Of a DNA stretch of 35,000 nt, positions 1 to 9,135 are shown in pieces (the first letter of the stretch is position 1; every line of letters starts with the position of its first letter). The DNA lies in assembly GCF_008831285.2 (NCBI RefSeq), contig NC_045140.1, positions 28,691,200 through 28,726,199 on the forward strand. Reading direction: 5' to 3'. The notes under the pieces were generated by a model. The model made no database searches. It saw only the letters and a program-made list of their open reading frames with translations, and was not told the DNA's origin. The DNA is from Nymphaea colorata (lineage: Eukaryota; Streptophyta; Magnoliopsida; Nymphaeales; Nymphaeaceae). The position numbers and the translations under genes are program-made.

Positions 1-30
1 CTGCGGTGTCCTTTGGACCGGATCAGGTAC
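1..30. other. Flanking scrap matching the end of spacer X
   Basis: These 30 bases match 25028-25058, the last bases of the spacer before element B2, with one G missing from a GGG run. They lie directly against the left LTR end of element A. They contain no gene. In the second copy the same bases lie directly against the left LTR of B2, so this scrap is probably the original left flank of element B1, into which A inserted. Confidence 0.8.
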
Positions 31-1274
31 TGTTAGGCACTCACCCGGTTGCGGCTAGAAAGCGCGAACCAAGCACGAGTCCTAGTTCCCAAGTCTCCTT
101 GAGGTAATCTAAAAACCAAAAAATCCTAGCAAATTAAATACAAGGTCTACCCGGCCGGACAGGACCCCGGCGCAAAAAATCCCAAGGAAATGGAATACAA
201 GTGCGGGTTACCCTTTACCAAAAACCTAGCTACGGCTTATCCTACTACAATCAAACTAAAACCGGATGCGAGGCTTTACAAACGCGTTCGATACAAGAAT
301 CACTCGCAACTCACTCACAAGCCACAATCAAACCACGACTAACGAACAAACCACGCCCTTTCCCAAATAGGACGGCTAGGCCCGCGGTGGTCGTGTCTTT
401 GGCCTACGGCCTCCGAGGTACCACGAGACGGACGATGGGTCTAAGCCCGGGCTAAAACAGGAAATTAAGCAAACTAACAAGTCCCTAACGCAAAAGCAAA
501 TACTCCCACCCGAAACTACAAGGGGGTTAAGGAGATGATACCGGCCAAGGTGATTCCTTGGCTGTCCGAGAGGGATCCGAGGCTAAGACCGTGCCTCGGA
601 TATTGCAGCTACGGATCGAAGAAGTCCACTTGAGGCGAGCCTCCTCGGAGCTTGCTGCACGGGCTGGAGACCGGCGGGGAGCGCACGGCCTGTCTGCCGC
701 TGGACGCCGACGATGCTGGCGTAGAGAGAGAGAGTCGGCCAAGGTGGCTCGGCCGACGCTGGCCGCGTGACGGGTGTCGACGGCGTAGACGGAAGGACGG
801 CGGGAAGCGCGCGTCTGAGTGCGCCGGTGCCGCTGCTGCTGCTACACGTACTCCGGCAGAGTGACGAGGGGGGCGAGTGCCGGAAGCGGCAACGCCTACC
901 TGCCTTCCTTCGGGTGTGGCTCGGCCACGGGCGTCGGCTGGGTGCCGACGGAAGAGAGTCGACCACGAGGGTGGCCGACGGAACAGCTACGCCTAATCCT
1001 AACTAAGGCTGGCTGGGCTCGGCAACGACTGGGCTCTAGTAGGGTAGTGTCGGTCTGGTTTAGGGAGGTTAAGGTAGGGGTAGGCCGAGGGGGGAGGTGA
1101 GGTTTAGGAGGGATGTTAGGGTTTCTAACTACGATGGTAGGCCAATGCGGTTTGGCTAGGGCTGAGCCTAAGCTCGGGGAAGTTGGTCAAGAGAGACCGA
1201 GTGCGATAGTGGGTTCTAGAAGGTAGCCTGACTACTGGACCAAGTGATGGGTCCGGGTGAAGTGGGTTCGGGCA

Positions 1275-1295
1275 ATCTCGAGGTAGGCTCGAGAT
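1275..1295. repeat. Short inverted repeat in the A LTR
   Basis: ATCTCGAG (1275-1282) pairs perfectly with CTCGAGAT (1288-1295) across a 5-nt loop. The copy in the other LTR is at 10394-10414. No function can be read from it. Confidence 0.6.
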
Positions 1296-1485
1296 GACTA
1301 GGGTTAGGTCAAACTGAAGGGTTGACCTAGTGGGCTAAGACGGAAAGTCAGAGGGTTGACTAAGTCCTAAGGTCGAGTGGGTTCGGTTCAAATGTGGGTA
1401 GTGAACTCCTAGGTTGGATGACGCGTGAGGTTGACCTAGCTAGGTGGGCTCGGTCTTGGCGGTCTAGCCAAGTGAGTGCGTCGGG

Positions 1486-1503
1486 TCTTGCCACGTGGCA
1501 AGA
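1486..1503. promoter_or_regulatory. 18-bp perfect palindrome centred on a G-box
   Basis: TCTTGCCACGTGGCAAGA is a perfect palindrome with CACGTG at its centre (1492-1497). It recurs at 10605-10622 in the other LTR. CACGTG is the classic plant G-box/ABRE core bound by bZIP and bHLH factors. Further CACGTG cores occur at 1672-1677 and 2116-2121, with related GGTGGCA/ACACG motifs between them. Binding is inference. Confidence 0.5.
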
Positions 1504-3135
1504 TCAACGGTCAAGGGTAGCTCGCTAGGGGAAAGGCTAGCGAGTAAGAGGAGGGTGGCGATCACTTTCCTAGAAGGTAGGAAGAGATCGAGCTTGATTG
1601 CTAAGGAGATTAGGCAATCAAAGAGGTGGCACTCGAGATTATTCGAGTCTCTCTCTCCGGTGGATGGGTGACACGTGGAGGCAAGGAACGGTGGAGATAA
1701 GCTGCGGATTAGGGTTGAGATGAAGGTGGAGGAGGTAGGCGAGAAAACGGGAAGGGGGAGCGCGCGGCGAGGGACTTGCCAAATCGCTCGGGTGTAGGTG
1801 GCACGCGGTTAGATGAGGTGGCAGCCGCGTGGACTGGGCGAGACTCCAAGTGGGACCTGGTGAGACAGGTGGCAGACACGTAGGATGATGACTGGACACG
1901 AGGTGGCTGGGATGCGGACAGGTGGCGCGATGGAGGGCTGAGGCGTTAGGGTTTGACGCAAAGGAAAATATGCCAAAAAGGAAGGTGGCGGAGGTGACAA
2001 ATGCGGGCTGGGAGCTCGTGATCCAAGAGGGATTCTCGGAGGGGGCTAGGCGAGCTGGAGAGGACACATGGCAGGCTACGAGGACAGGGTATGACGCGGG
2101 TTGACAGATGTGGGACACGTGTAGAAACGGAAGGCCAAGATGCGCGGTAGGAAGACTTACCAATTCGGGACCGGCGGCCAAGGGAGACGCGGTCCTTCAC
2201 GCGCCGCGGCTAGGGTTAGCTCCTCGTCCAAATGACGCTGGTGCCCTTCTCGAAACTGCAGGGGCCTTCGGTGGTGGAGGGGCAGGACTGTCCTTCACAC
2301 CGGAAACAATGGTTGACGCCGGAAATTGCAGCGGTGTCTTAGCTCCAACGAGAATACCGGCCGAGGCGATTTCTATCTTCTCACGGGCCGAATTTGCCCA
2401 AATTTGACTATGTTGATCAGCACGAAGAGGCGATTCCACTGAAGTGGTTTAGAGGCCCAAACCTCGATATTGAACCGTGATTTTGAGTCCTTCAAGCCGC
2501 TGGATTTCTTGCCAACTTCAATTTGGAGCCGACGGTAGAAGTGATCTTTTTGTTGAGGCAGCCGTCGTGAACCGTGAGGGGTGGCTTGGGTTGGTTCCTA
2601 CGGATAGAAAACCGATTCCAAGCGGGGAAGAGAGTGCACCAAGGGAGGGGCACCGTAGATCCTCAAACCAGTCACTCGGGTATGCCGAGCAAGGGGCCTA
2701 GGTCGCGGGTGAGGCTCCGGAAGCGAACAACTCCAAGCCGAATGGAAGAGTTCAATGATCCGAGTACTAACCTTGTTAAGCCGTCGAATCGAAGCCTTGG
2801 GGACTTCGATCTTCTCTTGTGCCGAACTCAGCCTTTCTTCTCCTTCGTGTTCAAGGGGAAGGCACCAATGTTCGGGCTATTGATCTTCTTCGTAGAGGCA
2901 AGCGTGGACGAGGAGGGATCACCGCCGGTGGGAGGGGATCCGCCTGGTTTGTCTTCCTTGAGGCCGAGGTCAACACGGACGACGGGGGCAAGGGGATTCG
3001 ATGGGTGGAGACGCTCCTAACTCGGGTAGAGAGAGGGGGTCGAAGAGATGGAGTCCTCGAAGAGGAGAGAGAGCCAAAACTCGCAATGAGCCAAAATTCA
3101 ATTTTTTCGATACAATTACAAAGGATCCAATACAA

Positions 3136-3141
3136 TATATA
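3136..3141 (-). promoter_or_regulatory. Candidate TATA element in the A LTR (3' copy)
   Basis: TATATA lies in the only clearly AT-rich stretch of this LTR (about 3100-3150), about 310 bp past the coding tail in element sense. The equivalent in the 5' LTR, which would drive transcription, is 12254-12259. If real, U3 is about 610 bp including the coding tail, and R plus U5 is about 3 kb. No start-site evidence is available. Confidence 0.35.
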
Positions 3142-3325
3142 CAAAGAGAAAGTGATCCGGGATTATCACGCGCGGATCCAAACCCAAAATCTAAAAAGCT
3201 CAAGGCGCTCGGCACAACCCGCCGGCTTAGGTCTTGACTTCGAATCTCAAAGGCGCCAAGTAAAAAAAACGAGTTAACAAAAGCTTAGTACTAAAGTTAA
3301 AATAAACGCCTAAGTGCTAAAACGA

Positions 3326-3447
3326 CTCCTTGAACCTTGCGAGCCCAAGGAGGGGGACCTCGTGAGGGTAAACGCCCTCACTTCGCATTTGGAGTATAAG
3401 GGCTCGGTCTGGTTGACCGAGCCATTCGCTTAAGACCTTTGGTCTTA
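3326..3447 (-). other. Cluster of four stem-loops at the gag-pol stop in the A LTR
   Basis: Four perfect inverted repeats occur in 122 bp: 3326-3332 with 3346-3352 (7 bp, 13-nt loop); 3362-3368 with 3375-3381 (7 bp, 6-nt loop); 3401-3409 with 3415-3423 (9 bp, 5-nt loop); 3431-3437 with 3441-3447 (7 bp, 3-nt loop). The last one contains the gag-pol stop codon (3445-3447). The same cluster is at 12444-12565 in the other LTR. The sequence shows the pairing; any role in RNA 3'-end formation, termination or packaging is inference. Confidence 0.7.
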
Positions 3448-6400
3448 GACGACCTCGCGGGTTGAGAAAGTCGAACTCGGTTTGGGTGCATCTAGCCTAC
3501 GCTCGGTGAGTTCTACAACTGGTTCAGTGTGACCCTGAGGTTCATCCTGTTCGAGCACCGTTGCGGACTTGGCTGCTCCTCCCGCTCCTCCCACTGCAAC
3601 CTGACCTGGTGCGTCGTTAGCCTCCTTGGGAGTTTCCTCGGCTAACTGATGCAAGGACCGAGCCCACAAATCTGACGCTCTTCTACGCCTAATGCTTGGC
3701 TCGGGCTGTTCGGCCTCGCCTGGGTCTGGACCATCTGGTAGGTCCGTAACAGATTCCCCCTCCCTACCTTGCGCTTGTCCTCGAGCGCTGGAAGAGGGAA
3801 AACGATGAGCAACTGACCCAAATTCCTCCCAAGAGGTTCCTTGGTCGGGGCCTTCCCACTCGACCAATACTTCATGCCTTGTTCGGCCTTGCCTTCTTGT
3901 ATATCTGTGCTTTAAAATTCTGTAAGGCGTTGGCAACTGGTCCGGCACATGTTCCACGATAGTCGGTATCTCGCCTTGATGTGGTTTCAAGCGAGAGACA
4001 TGGAACACAGGGTGGACTTGTGCCTCTCTGGGCAATCCCAATCGGTATGCGGCCTTGCCGACTTTCTGTAATATGGGATATGGCCCATAGTAACGCGGCA
4101 GAAGTTTCGAGTATGGCTGCCCCATTAGAGACTTCTGCTTCAGAGGAAGCCTCTTCAACCATACGTACTGCCCTTCTTCGAATCCTCGGTCTTGTCTACC
4201 TTTATCGTAGACTTGCTTCATTCGATTCTGCGCTTTAATCAAATTCTGTTTTAAGGAGTTAATGACCTCCTCTCTGGTGCGCAGTTCGCAGTCCACATTA
4301 TCCTCTAAGGCGCTACCTCCTTCATAAGTTGGAATGGTTGGAGGTGGAAAACCGTAGACTGCCTCATAGGGAGTCATCCCTGCCGACGAGTGCCAACTCG
4401 TGTTGTAAGACCACTCGGCCCAGGGTAAGTATTTGACCCATGAATTAGGTCTTTCTCCCGCGAAGCATCTGAGATAAGTCTCGAGAGACCGATTCACAAT
4501 CTCGCTTTGCCCGTCGGTTTGCGGGTGATGGGCAGTGCTGAACCGAAGTTCTGTACCTAACGTCTTCATATACTCCTTCCAGAACGCGCTCATAAAAATA
4601 GAGTCTCTGTCGCAGATGATCGTCTGAGGCATCCCGTGGAGTTTTCCAACGTACTCCTGGAAGACGTGAGCCACCATTGGCCCTTGGTACAGTCGTGGCA
4701 ATGGTGCAAAGTGGCTGTATTTAGACAGCCTATCAACCACCACTAGTATTGCCTCTTTTCCTTCTGAGCGAGGCATAGCATCAATGAAATCCATGGTGAT
4801 ATCCGTCCATGGTCTTGTAGGAATTGGGAGTGGATTTAGGTGACCTGGAGGCTTGATTGCCTCGTATTTCTCCCTTTGGCAAATCTTGCACTGACGGATG
4901 TACCTTTGCACATCGGCCTTCAGTCCTCGCCACCAGAACTGGGCCTTGACTCTACTCACGGTCTTAGCGACCCCTTCGTGTCCTGCAGCAGGCGAGTCAT
5001 GGAAGTGCTGCAGAAGCTCTCGTTTCAGCTCTGAATTAGGAGGGACAACGGCCCGACCCTTCCTAAAAAGAAGATCCCCTTTCACCGAATGTAAAGGGAT
5101 GGAACCCGGATTCTGCTTTCCTGCAGCCTTAAGTAATTTGGTCGATTGGTCATTATCTTGATCGTTGGCCAATCGTACCCATAAGTTGGTTTCCACCACT
5201 GACAGTGTCATGAATTGTTCGGTAAGGCGTGATAGGGAATCCGCTGCCTTATTTTCAGGACCTTTCTTGTATTCGATCTCGAAATCGTACCCCAAAAGCT
5301 TAGCTAACCAGCGTTGTTGTGTGGGGGTGGATACACGTTGCTTAAGCATGTATCTCAAACTATTCTGATCGGTCCTTACTATGAATCTGCGTCCAATCAG
5401 ATAGGGACGCCATTTCTCCACCGCAATTACAATGGCAAGCAACTCCTTCTCATACGTTGAGAAAGGTTTCGCCCTACTGGTTAGGGCCTTCGACATGTAT
5501 GCGATGGGATGACCCTCTTGGCCGAGTACGGCCCCAACGCCAACTTCACATGCATCGGTTTCAATGGTAAAGGTCTTAGTGAAGTCGGGGAGTGTCAAAA
5601 CTGGAGCGGTCATCAAGGCCGACTTGAGTTTGTCAAATGCAACCTTAGATTTCTCTGTCCACTGAAAAGCTCCCTTTTTTAGCATTTGGGTTAGAGGTTG
5701 TGCGATAATTCCATATCCTTGTATAAACCTCCTGTAGTACCCTGTGAGTCCAAGGAAGCCTCGTAGACCCTTTAGATCTTTGGGCAGTGGCCATTTCTCC
5801 ATGGCTTGCAATTTTTCGGGGTCTGCCCGAACCCCTTCTCGCGACACAATGTGCCCGAGATACCCTATGGAAGATTGTCCAAAGCTACACTTGGACATCT
5901 TCGCGAAAAGCTGATGTTCCTTCAATATGTTTAGCGTTATGCTCAGGTGTTCCCGATGCTTTTCCTCACTTTGACTGTAGATGAGAATGTCGTCAAAGAA
6001 GACCAAAATAAAACTGCGTAGGTGCTCCCGAAATACGTCGTTCATGCACCTCTGAAAGGTGGCTGGTGCGTTTGTTAACCCAAACGGCATTACTAAGAAT
6101 TCGTAATGCCCATCGTGAGTACGGAAAGCAGTCTTTGATATATCTTTGTCTTGCATTCTTATTTGATGATAGCCGGCACGAAGGTCTATCTTTGAAAAGA
6201 TTGTGGCGCCGGTGAGCTCATCTAACAACTCATCTATGACCGGTATGGGGTGCCGATCCTTGACGGTTACCTCGTTCAATGCTCTGTAGTCTATGCAAAA
6301 TCTCCATGTGTTGTCTTTCTTCTTCACCAAAAGGACTGGGGAAGAGAACGGACTACAGCTCGGACGGATGATACCATCATGGAGCATCTCTTTTACGAGG

Positions 6401-8589
6401 CGTTCAATTTCCGCCTTCTGACTATACCCATACCGATAAGGCCTGACGTTTACAGGCTCCGCTCCTTGCGTGAGTACGATGCGGTGGTCATAGGCCCTTT
6501 GAGGAGGTAGGCCTTTAGGTTCCGCAAATATCTCGGGAAACTTATTCAACACATTCTGAATCGAGGGTGGGATCGGTTCGTCAATGGTCTCGTCCGATCC
6601 TGGAACATCTGTAGCTAGCGTAAGGACCCAGCAAGCGGGCTGCTCCTGGTCGAGGCAACGCAGGGCGGCCTTAGGACTTGTCGTGCTGGCTAGTCCTTGC
6701 AACGTGATGGGCTCCCCATCAAGCTCTGGAATGAACGTCATCGAGAAATTCTTGACGTCCCAGTGGATATCTTTCCACGATAAGAACCAAGACATGCCTA
6801 GGACTAAGTCGACTCCATCCAAGGGTATGACCAACGAGTCAACTTTGAAGGTACGTTTCTTGATGGTAACCTCCATGTCCTTAACCTCGTGCATGCACTT
6901 CAGCCGGTGGCCCCCTCCCACGACAATCGTTTGAGGTTTACTTGGTTGCAAGGCAACATTGCACCTTTGAGCCGCTTCCTCGGTTAGGAAGTTATTCGTT
7001 GCTCCACAATCAAGCAAAATCAAAACTTTTTGCCCGTTGATACGCCCAAATACTCGCATGGCGTTGGGCTTGTGGGGGTCTTGCATGGTGTGAAGAGACT
7101 CACCCTCTTCGGGTTTGCCTTCGGCTTTTGGAGTCTCTTCTGTCTTCGTTTCTGCCTTTTCCGGCCTCTTGGCCTTTCTCCTTGTCCTCTCCTCTTGCTC
7201 AGAAGAGGAGCTAGAGCTGGAAGGTGAACTCGAGGATGAGTCACTATCCGAGCTGCTGCTGTATTCGGGATCGCTGACCACCATTACATGGAAGAAGGAT
7301 TTGCATTGATGGTTCTTATCCCATTTGGCCTCACAACGATAGCATAAGCCTTTTCGTCTATATTCTTCAATTTGCTTCGGTGTGAGATAGCGGGTAGGGG
7401 GGTTCCTACCAGATCTGGTATCGGCCCTGAACTCCCGTCGAGGTGCGTAGGGAGTTGATTCATTACCCCTGGGCCGTGAGCTAGAAGAGAACGCCGGTTT
7501 CTTCTTCTGCTTGTCAAATTTGCGAGTCCTTTTTAGGGCTCGCTTCTCCTCTAGGCGCTCTTCACATATTCGCGCCATGGCAAAACATTCTTCGAGGGTG
7601 TCATAGTTCTGGACTTTCATTTCGAGGACAACCTCTTGTTTTAATCCACCCTTGAAGGCTCCAATAAGCGCCTTCTCGGTCCATTGGACTCGGCTAGCCA
7701 AACGGATGAATTCTTTGTGGTAGGCTGGCACGGTCGTTCTTTGGACTAACTTCTTCAAGTCTTCGTCGTAGTCCAAATAGGTGGAATCACCGAATCGGAG
7801 TTGGAAGCTTGCTTTGAACTTCTCCCAAGTTGGTTCTCTAGTTTTATGGTCAAACCAGAGATATTGGGTAGTGGCCTCGCCTGTGGTGTTGGCGGCCGCT
7901 ATCTCTATCCATTCCTCATCCGGGATACGGTGGCAAACAAAGTAACGCTCTGCCATGAAGAGCCACTCTCTCAGACCTTCCCCATTAAACTTCGGAAACT
8001 CGTATCTAACCGTGGGGGTTCTCCTCTCTTCTTGACGAGAGTTGGTTCTCCTTCGTTCTCTCTGAGGAGATTCACCCTCCTCTCCTTCCGAGCCATAAAA
8101 GCTTCGGCTTTGGCTATGATTTCCAATGCGTTGCTGTTGGAAGGAACTTCGCATCTCTTGTTGAGTGCGATCCGGGGGTGGGTGCATTCTGCCCCTGCCG
8201 GCACCTTCACGAGGGGTGCCTAAATGTGAAGCGTCATGTGTATCCGCTTCCACATATCTGCCCTTGCCCTTGTCTCGTCCTGACGTGGAGGGGTCCGAGG
8301 TGGGTCGATCTGTACCAATGTTGAGGTGGGCTGTAATCGCTTTAAGCATGCCCTTCATCTCATTGGTTTCACGTTGTTGTTCTTCCTCTCGACGGACGGC
8401 CTCATTTCTACGTTGCTGGTCCATGTTGTGCATCTCTCTTTTCCAGCGGTTAAAGTCCCGCTCTAATTGTAGGATGCGACCGGCAAGGGGTTCTTGAATC
8501 TCTACGGATTCAGAGGGATGAGGTGCCTCGGTTTGGCCCTCATCGGCGGTGCCTTCCTCAACGTTGAGGTTCTTCTTGGATTTGGCCAT
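3445..8589 (-). CDS. Gag-Pol polyprotein of element A (intact frame, 1714 aa)
   Basis: A single frame encoding the structural Gag and all replication enzymes of the element. Numbered from the ATG at 8589, the order is: Gag capsid-like region about 195-340; zinc knuckle C416-X2-C419-X7-H427-X-C429; Ser/acidic low-complexity linker about 444-463; protease about 510-600 with D527-C528-G529; reverse transcriptase about 690-920 with D802 and FFDD (D866, D867); RNase H about 1005-1120 (D1012, E1049, D1074, D1117); integrase zinc finger H1197, H1204, C1234, C1237; integrase core D1267, D1327, E1363 (D-35-E); GPY 1502-1504; chromodomain-like segment about 1556-1598. The open frame extends 10 codons upstream without an ATG; the ATG is chosen because its MAKSKKN matches MAKKKN at the B start. 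The last 101 codons lie inside the 3' LTR. The only oddity at a catalytic site is Cys for Ser in the protease triad. The frame has no stop or frameshift, so the element could be recently active. Confidence 0.95.
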   Translation of the reverse strand: MAKSKKNLNVEEGTADEGQTEAPHPSESVEIQEPLAGRILQLERDFNRWKREMHNMDQQRRNEAVRREEEQQRETNEMKGMLKAITAHLNIGTDRPTSDPSTSGRDKGKGRYVEADTHDASHLGTPREGAGRGRMHPPPDRTQQEMRSSFQQQRIGNHSQSRSFYGSEGEEGESPQRERRRTNSRQEERRTPTVRYEFPKFNGEGLREWLFMAERYFVCHRIPDEEWIEIAAANTTGEATTQYLWFDHKTREPTWEKFKASFQLRFGDSTYLDYDEDLKKLVQRTTVPAYHKEFIRLASRVQWTEKALIGAFKGGLKQEVVLEMKVQNYDTLEECFAMARICEERLEEKRALKRTRKFDKQKKKPAFSSSSRPRGNESTPYAPRREFRADTRSGRNPPTRYLTPKQIEEYRRKGLCYRCEAKWDKNHQCKSFFHVMVVSDPEYSSSSDSDSSSSSPSSSSSSSEQEERTRRKAKRPEKAETKTEETPKAEGKPEEGESLHTMQDPHKPNAMRVFGRINGQKVLILLDCGATNNFLTEEAAQRCNVALQPSKPQTIVVGGGHRLKCMHEVKDMEVTIKKRTFKVDSLVIPLDGVDLVLGMSWFLSWKDIHWDVKNFSMTFIPELDGEPITLQGLASTTSPKAALRCLDQEQPACWVLTLATDVPGSDETIDEPIPPSIQNVLNKFPEIFAEPKGLPPQRAYDHRIVLTQGAEPVNVRPYRYGYSQKAEIERLVKEMLHDGIIRPSCSPFSSPVLLVKKKDNTWRFCIDYRALNEVTVKDRHPIPVIDELLDELTGATIFSKIDLRAGYHQIRMQDKDISKTAFRTHDGHYEFLVMPFGLTNAPATFQRCMNDVFREHLRSFILVFFDDILIYSQSEEKHREHLSITLNILKEHQLFAKMSKCSFGQSSIGYLGHIVSREGVRADPEKLQAMEKWPLPKDLKGLRGFLGLTGYYRRFIQGYGIIAQPLTQMLKKGAFQWTEKSKVAFDKLKSALMTAPVLTLPDFTKTFTIETDACEVGVGAVLGQEGHPIAYMSKALTSRAKPFSTYEKELLAIVIAVEKWRPYLIGRRFIVRTDQNSLRYMLKQRVSTPTQQRWLAKLLGYDFEIEYKKGPENKAADSLSRLTEQFMTLSVVETNLWVRLANDQDNDQSTKLLKAAGKQNPGSIPLHSVKGDLLFRKGRAVVPPNSELKRELLQHFHDSPAAGHEGVAKTVSRVKAQFWWRGLKADVQRYIRQCKICQREKYEAIKPPGHLNPLPIPTRPWTDITMDFIDAMPRSEGKEAILVVVDRLSKYSHFAPLPRLYQGPMVAHVFQEYVGKLHGMPQTIICDRDSIFMSAFWKEYMKTLGTELRFSTAHHPQTDGQSEIVNRSLETYLRCFAGERPNSWVKYLPWAEWSYNTSWHSSAGMTPYEAVYGFPPPTIPTYEGGSALEDNVDCELRTREEVINSLKQNLIKAQNRMKQVYDKGRQDRGFEEGQYVWLKRLPLKQKSLMGQPYSKLLPRYYGPYPILQKVGKAAYRLGLPREAQVHPVFHVSRLKPHQGEIPTIVEHVPDQLPTPYRILKHRYTRRQGRTRHEVLVEWEGPDQGTSWEEFGSVAHRFPSSSARGQAQGREGESVTDLPDGPDPGEAEQPEPSIRRRRASDLWARSLHQLAEETPKEANDAPGQVAVGGAGGAAKSATVLEQDEPQGHTEPVVELTERRLDAPKPSSTFSTREVV
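3752..3770 (-). other. Polypurine tract of element A
   Basis: In element sense it reads AAGGTAGGGAGGGGGAATC and abuts the LTR start TGTTACGG. This is the expected plus-strand primer site. It lies within the gag-pol frame, encoding residues about Q-G-R-E-G-E-S, because the frame continues into the LTR. It fixes the inner boundary of the 3' LTR. Confidence 0.9.
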
Positions 8590-9135
8590 TTGGATGGCTT
8601 GAAATCGCCAAGGCAACACTGTAACGTTACCTAAACTACGCTGACCTAAAATCCAAAAACTGTAACACTGCCACTCTTAAGCTACGCTGGCCTAACTAGA
8701 CTGACTCTGCCCTCTGCACGCTGCCGCTGATGCCGCGTGCGTTCTAAGGCAAGGGAGACGGGTTGGCCCGCCTACTGCCGCGCTACGCCTTAGCGCCTCG
8801 GCAGTCCCGCTTCGCTCTCGGCCGGGCTCAAGGAGCCTAAATCGCCACACCCGCCTGGTGTCTCGGCGACGCACCTCAAGCTTGGCTACCCTCGGGTGTA
8901 CAAGGCGTACAGCCCTACACTTGCTAAAGGTGAGCAAGCGAACCCTAGAACAACACTAATATACGGAAACCGTGAACACTAGAAGACCGAATCTGGCTAC
9001 TGACTGAAAACCGAAATACCAACAAGAAAACCACTGCCTAATCTGCACTCTGACTAGAAAACCGAACAAGCTGCCTTTGGTGAAGCCGATTCTTCAGTCT
9101 TCGGGTGCTCAAACAACGGAATATACCCCAAGGTA
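8590..9135 (-). other. Untranslated leader of element A
   Basis: 546 bp between the primer-binding site and the gag-pol ATG, with no gene. It contains degenerate repeats: an 18-mer at 8632-8649 recurs with two mismatches at 8678-8695 (46-bp period), and a GAAAACCGAA motif recurs near 9005 and 9056. It presumably holds packaging and translation signals, but none can be recognised. Confidence 0.75.

Larger units (their letters stand above)
31..3751 (-). repeat. Element A 3' LTR (3721 bp)
   Basis: A direct repeat of 9150-12869. The left edge is TGTTAGGCAC and the right edge is GTCCGTAACA, fixed by the polypurine tract beginning at 3752 and by the divergence of the two copies immediately after this point. 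The part at 3445-3751 is coding, being the last 101 codons of gag-pol. Beyond it come a cluster of stem-loops (3326-3447), an AT-rich TATA-like patch near 3136, and about 3 kb of GC-rich DNA with no convincing gene. The short open frames seen there on both strands have no recognisable domains and recur unchanged in the other LTR only because the copies are identical. Confidence 0.95.

Noticed and set aside
1639-2181. 180-codon minus-strand frame in the A LTR, repeated at 10758-11300
   Set aside because: Ser/Pro/His-rich low-complexity translation with no domain; it is duplicated only because LTRs are identical. It appears to be a shadow of G-rich DNA.
2574-3277. Overlapping + strand frames of about 150 codons in the A LTR (and 11693-12423)
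   Set aside because: No recognisable domain, antisense to the element, and one copy changes length with a single A in a homopolymer.
31-3281. A shorter A LTR ending at GAGTTAACA (3273-3281), followed by a truncated tandem copy of the internal region
   Set aside because: TAACA there also mirrors TGTTA, but no polypurine tract adjoins it, and the two copies stay identical to 3751/12869, where a strong polypurine tract and TAACA occur together.
4840-5368. Plus-strand frames within the pol region (and similar ones under B1 and B2)
   Set aside because: They lie opposite well-supported pol domains and have no features of their own.
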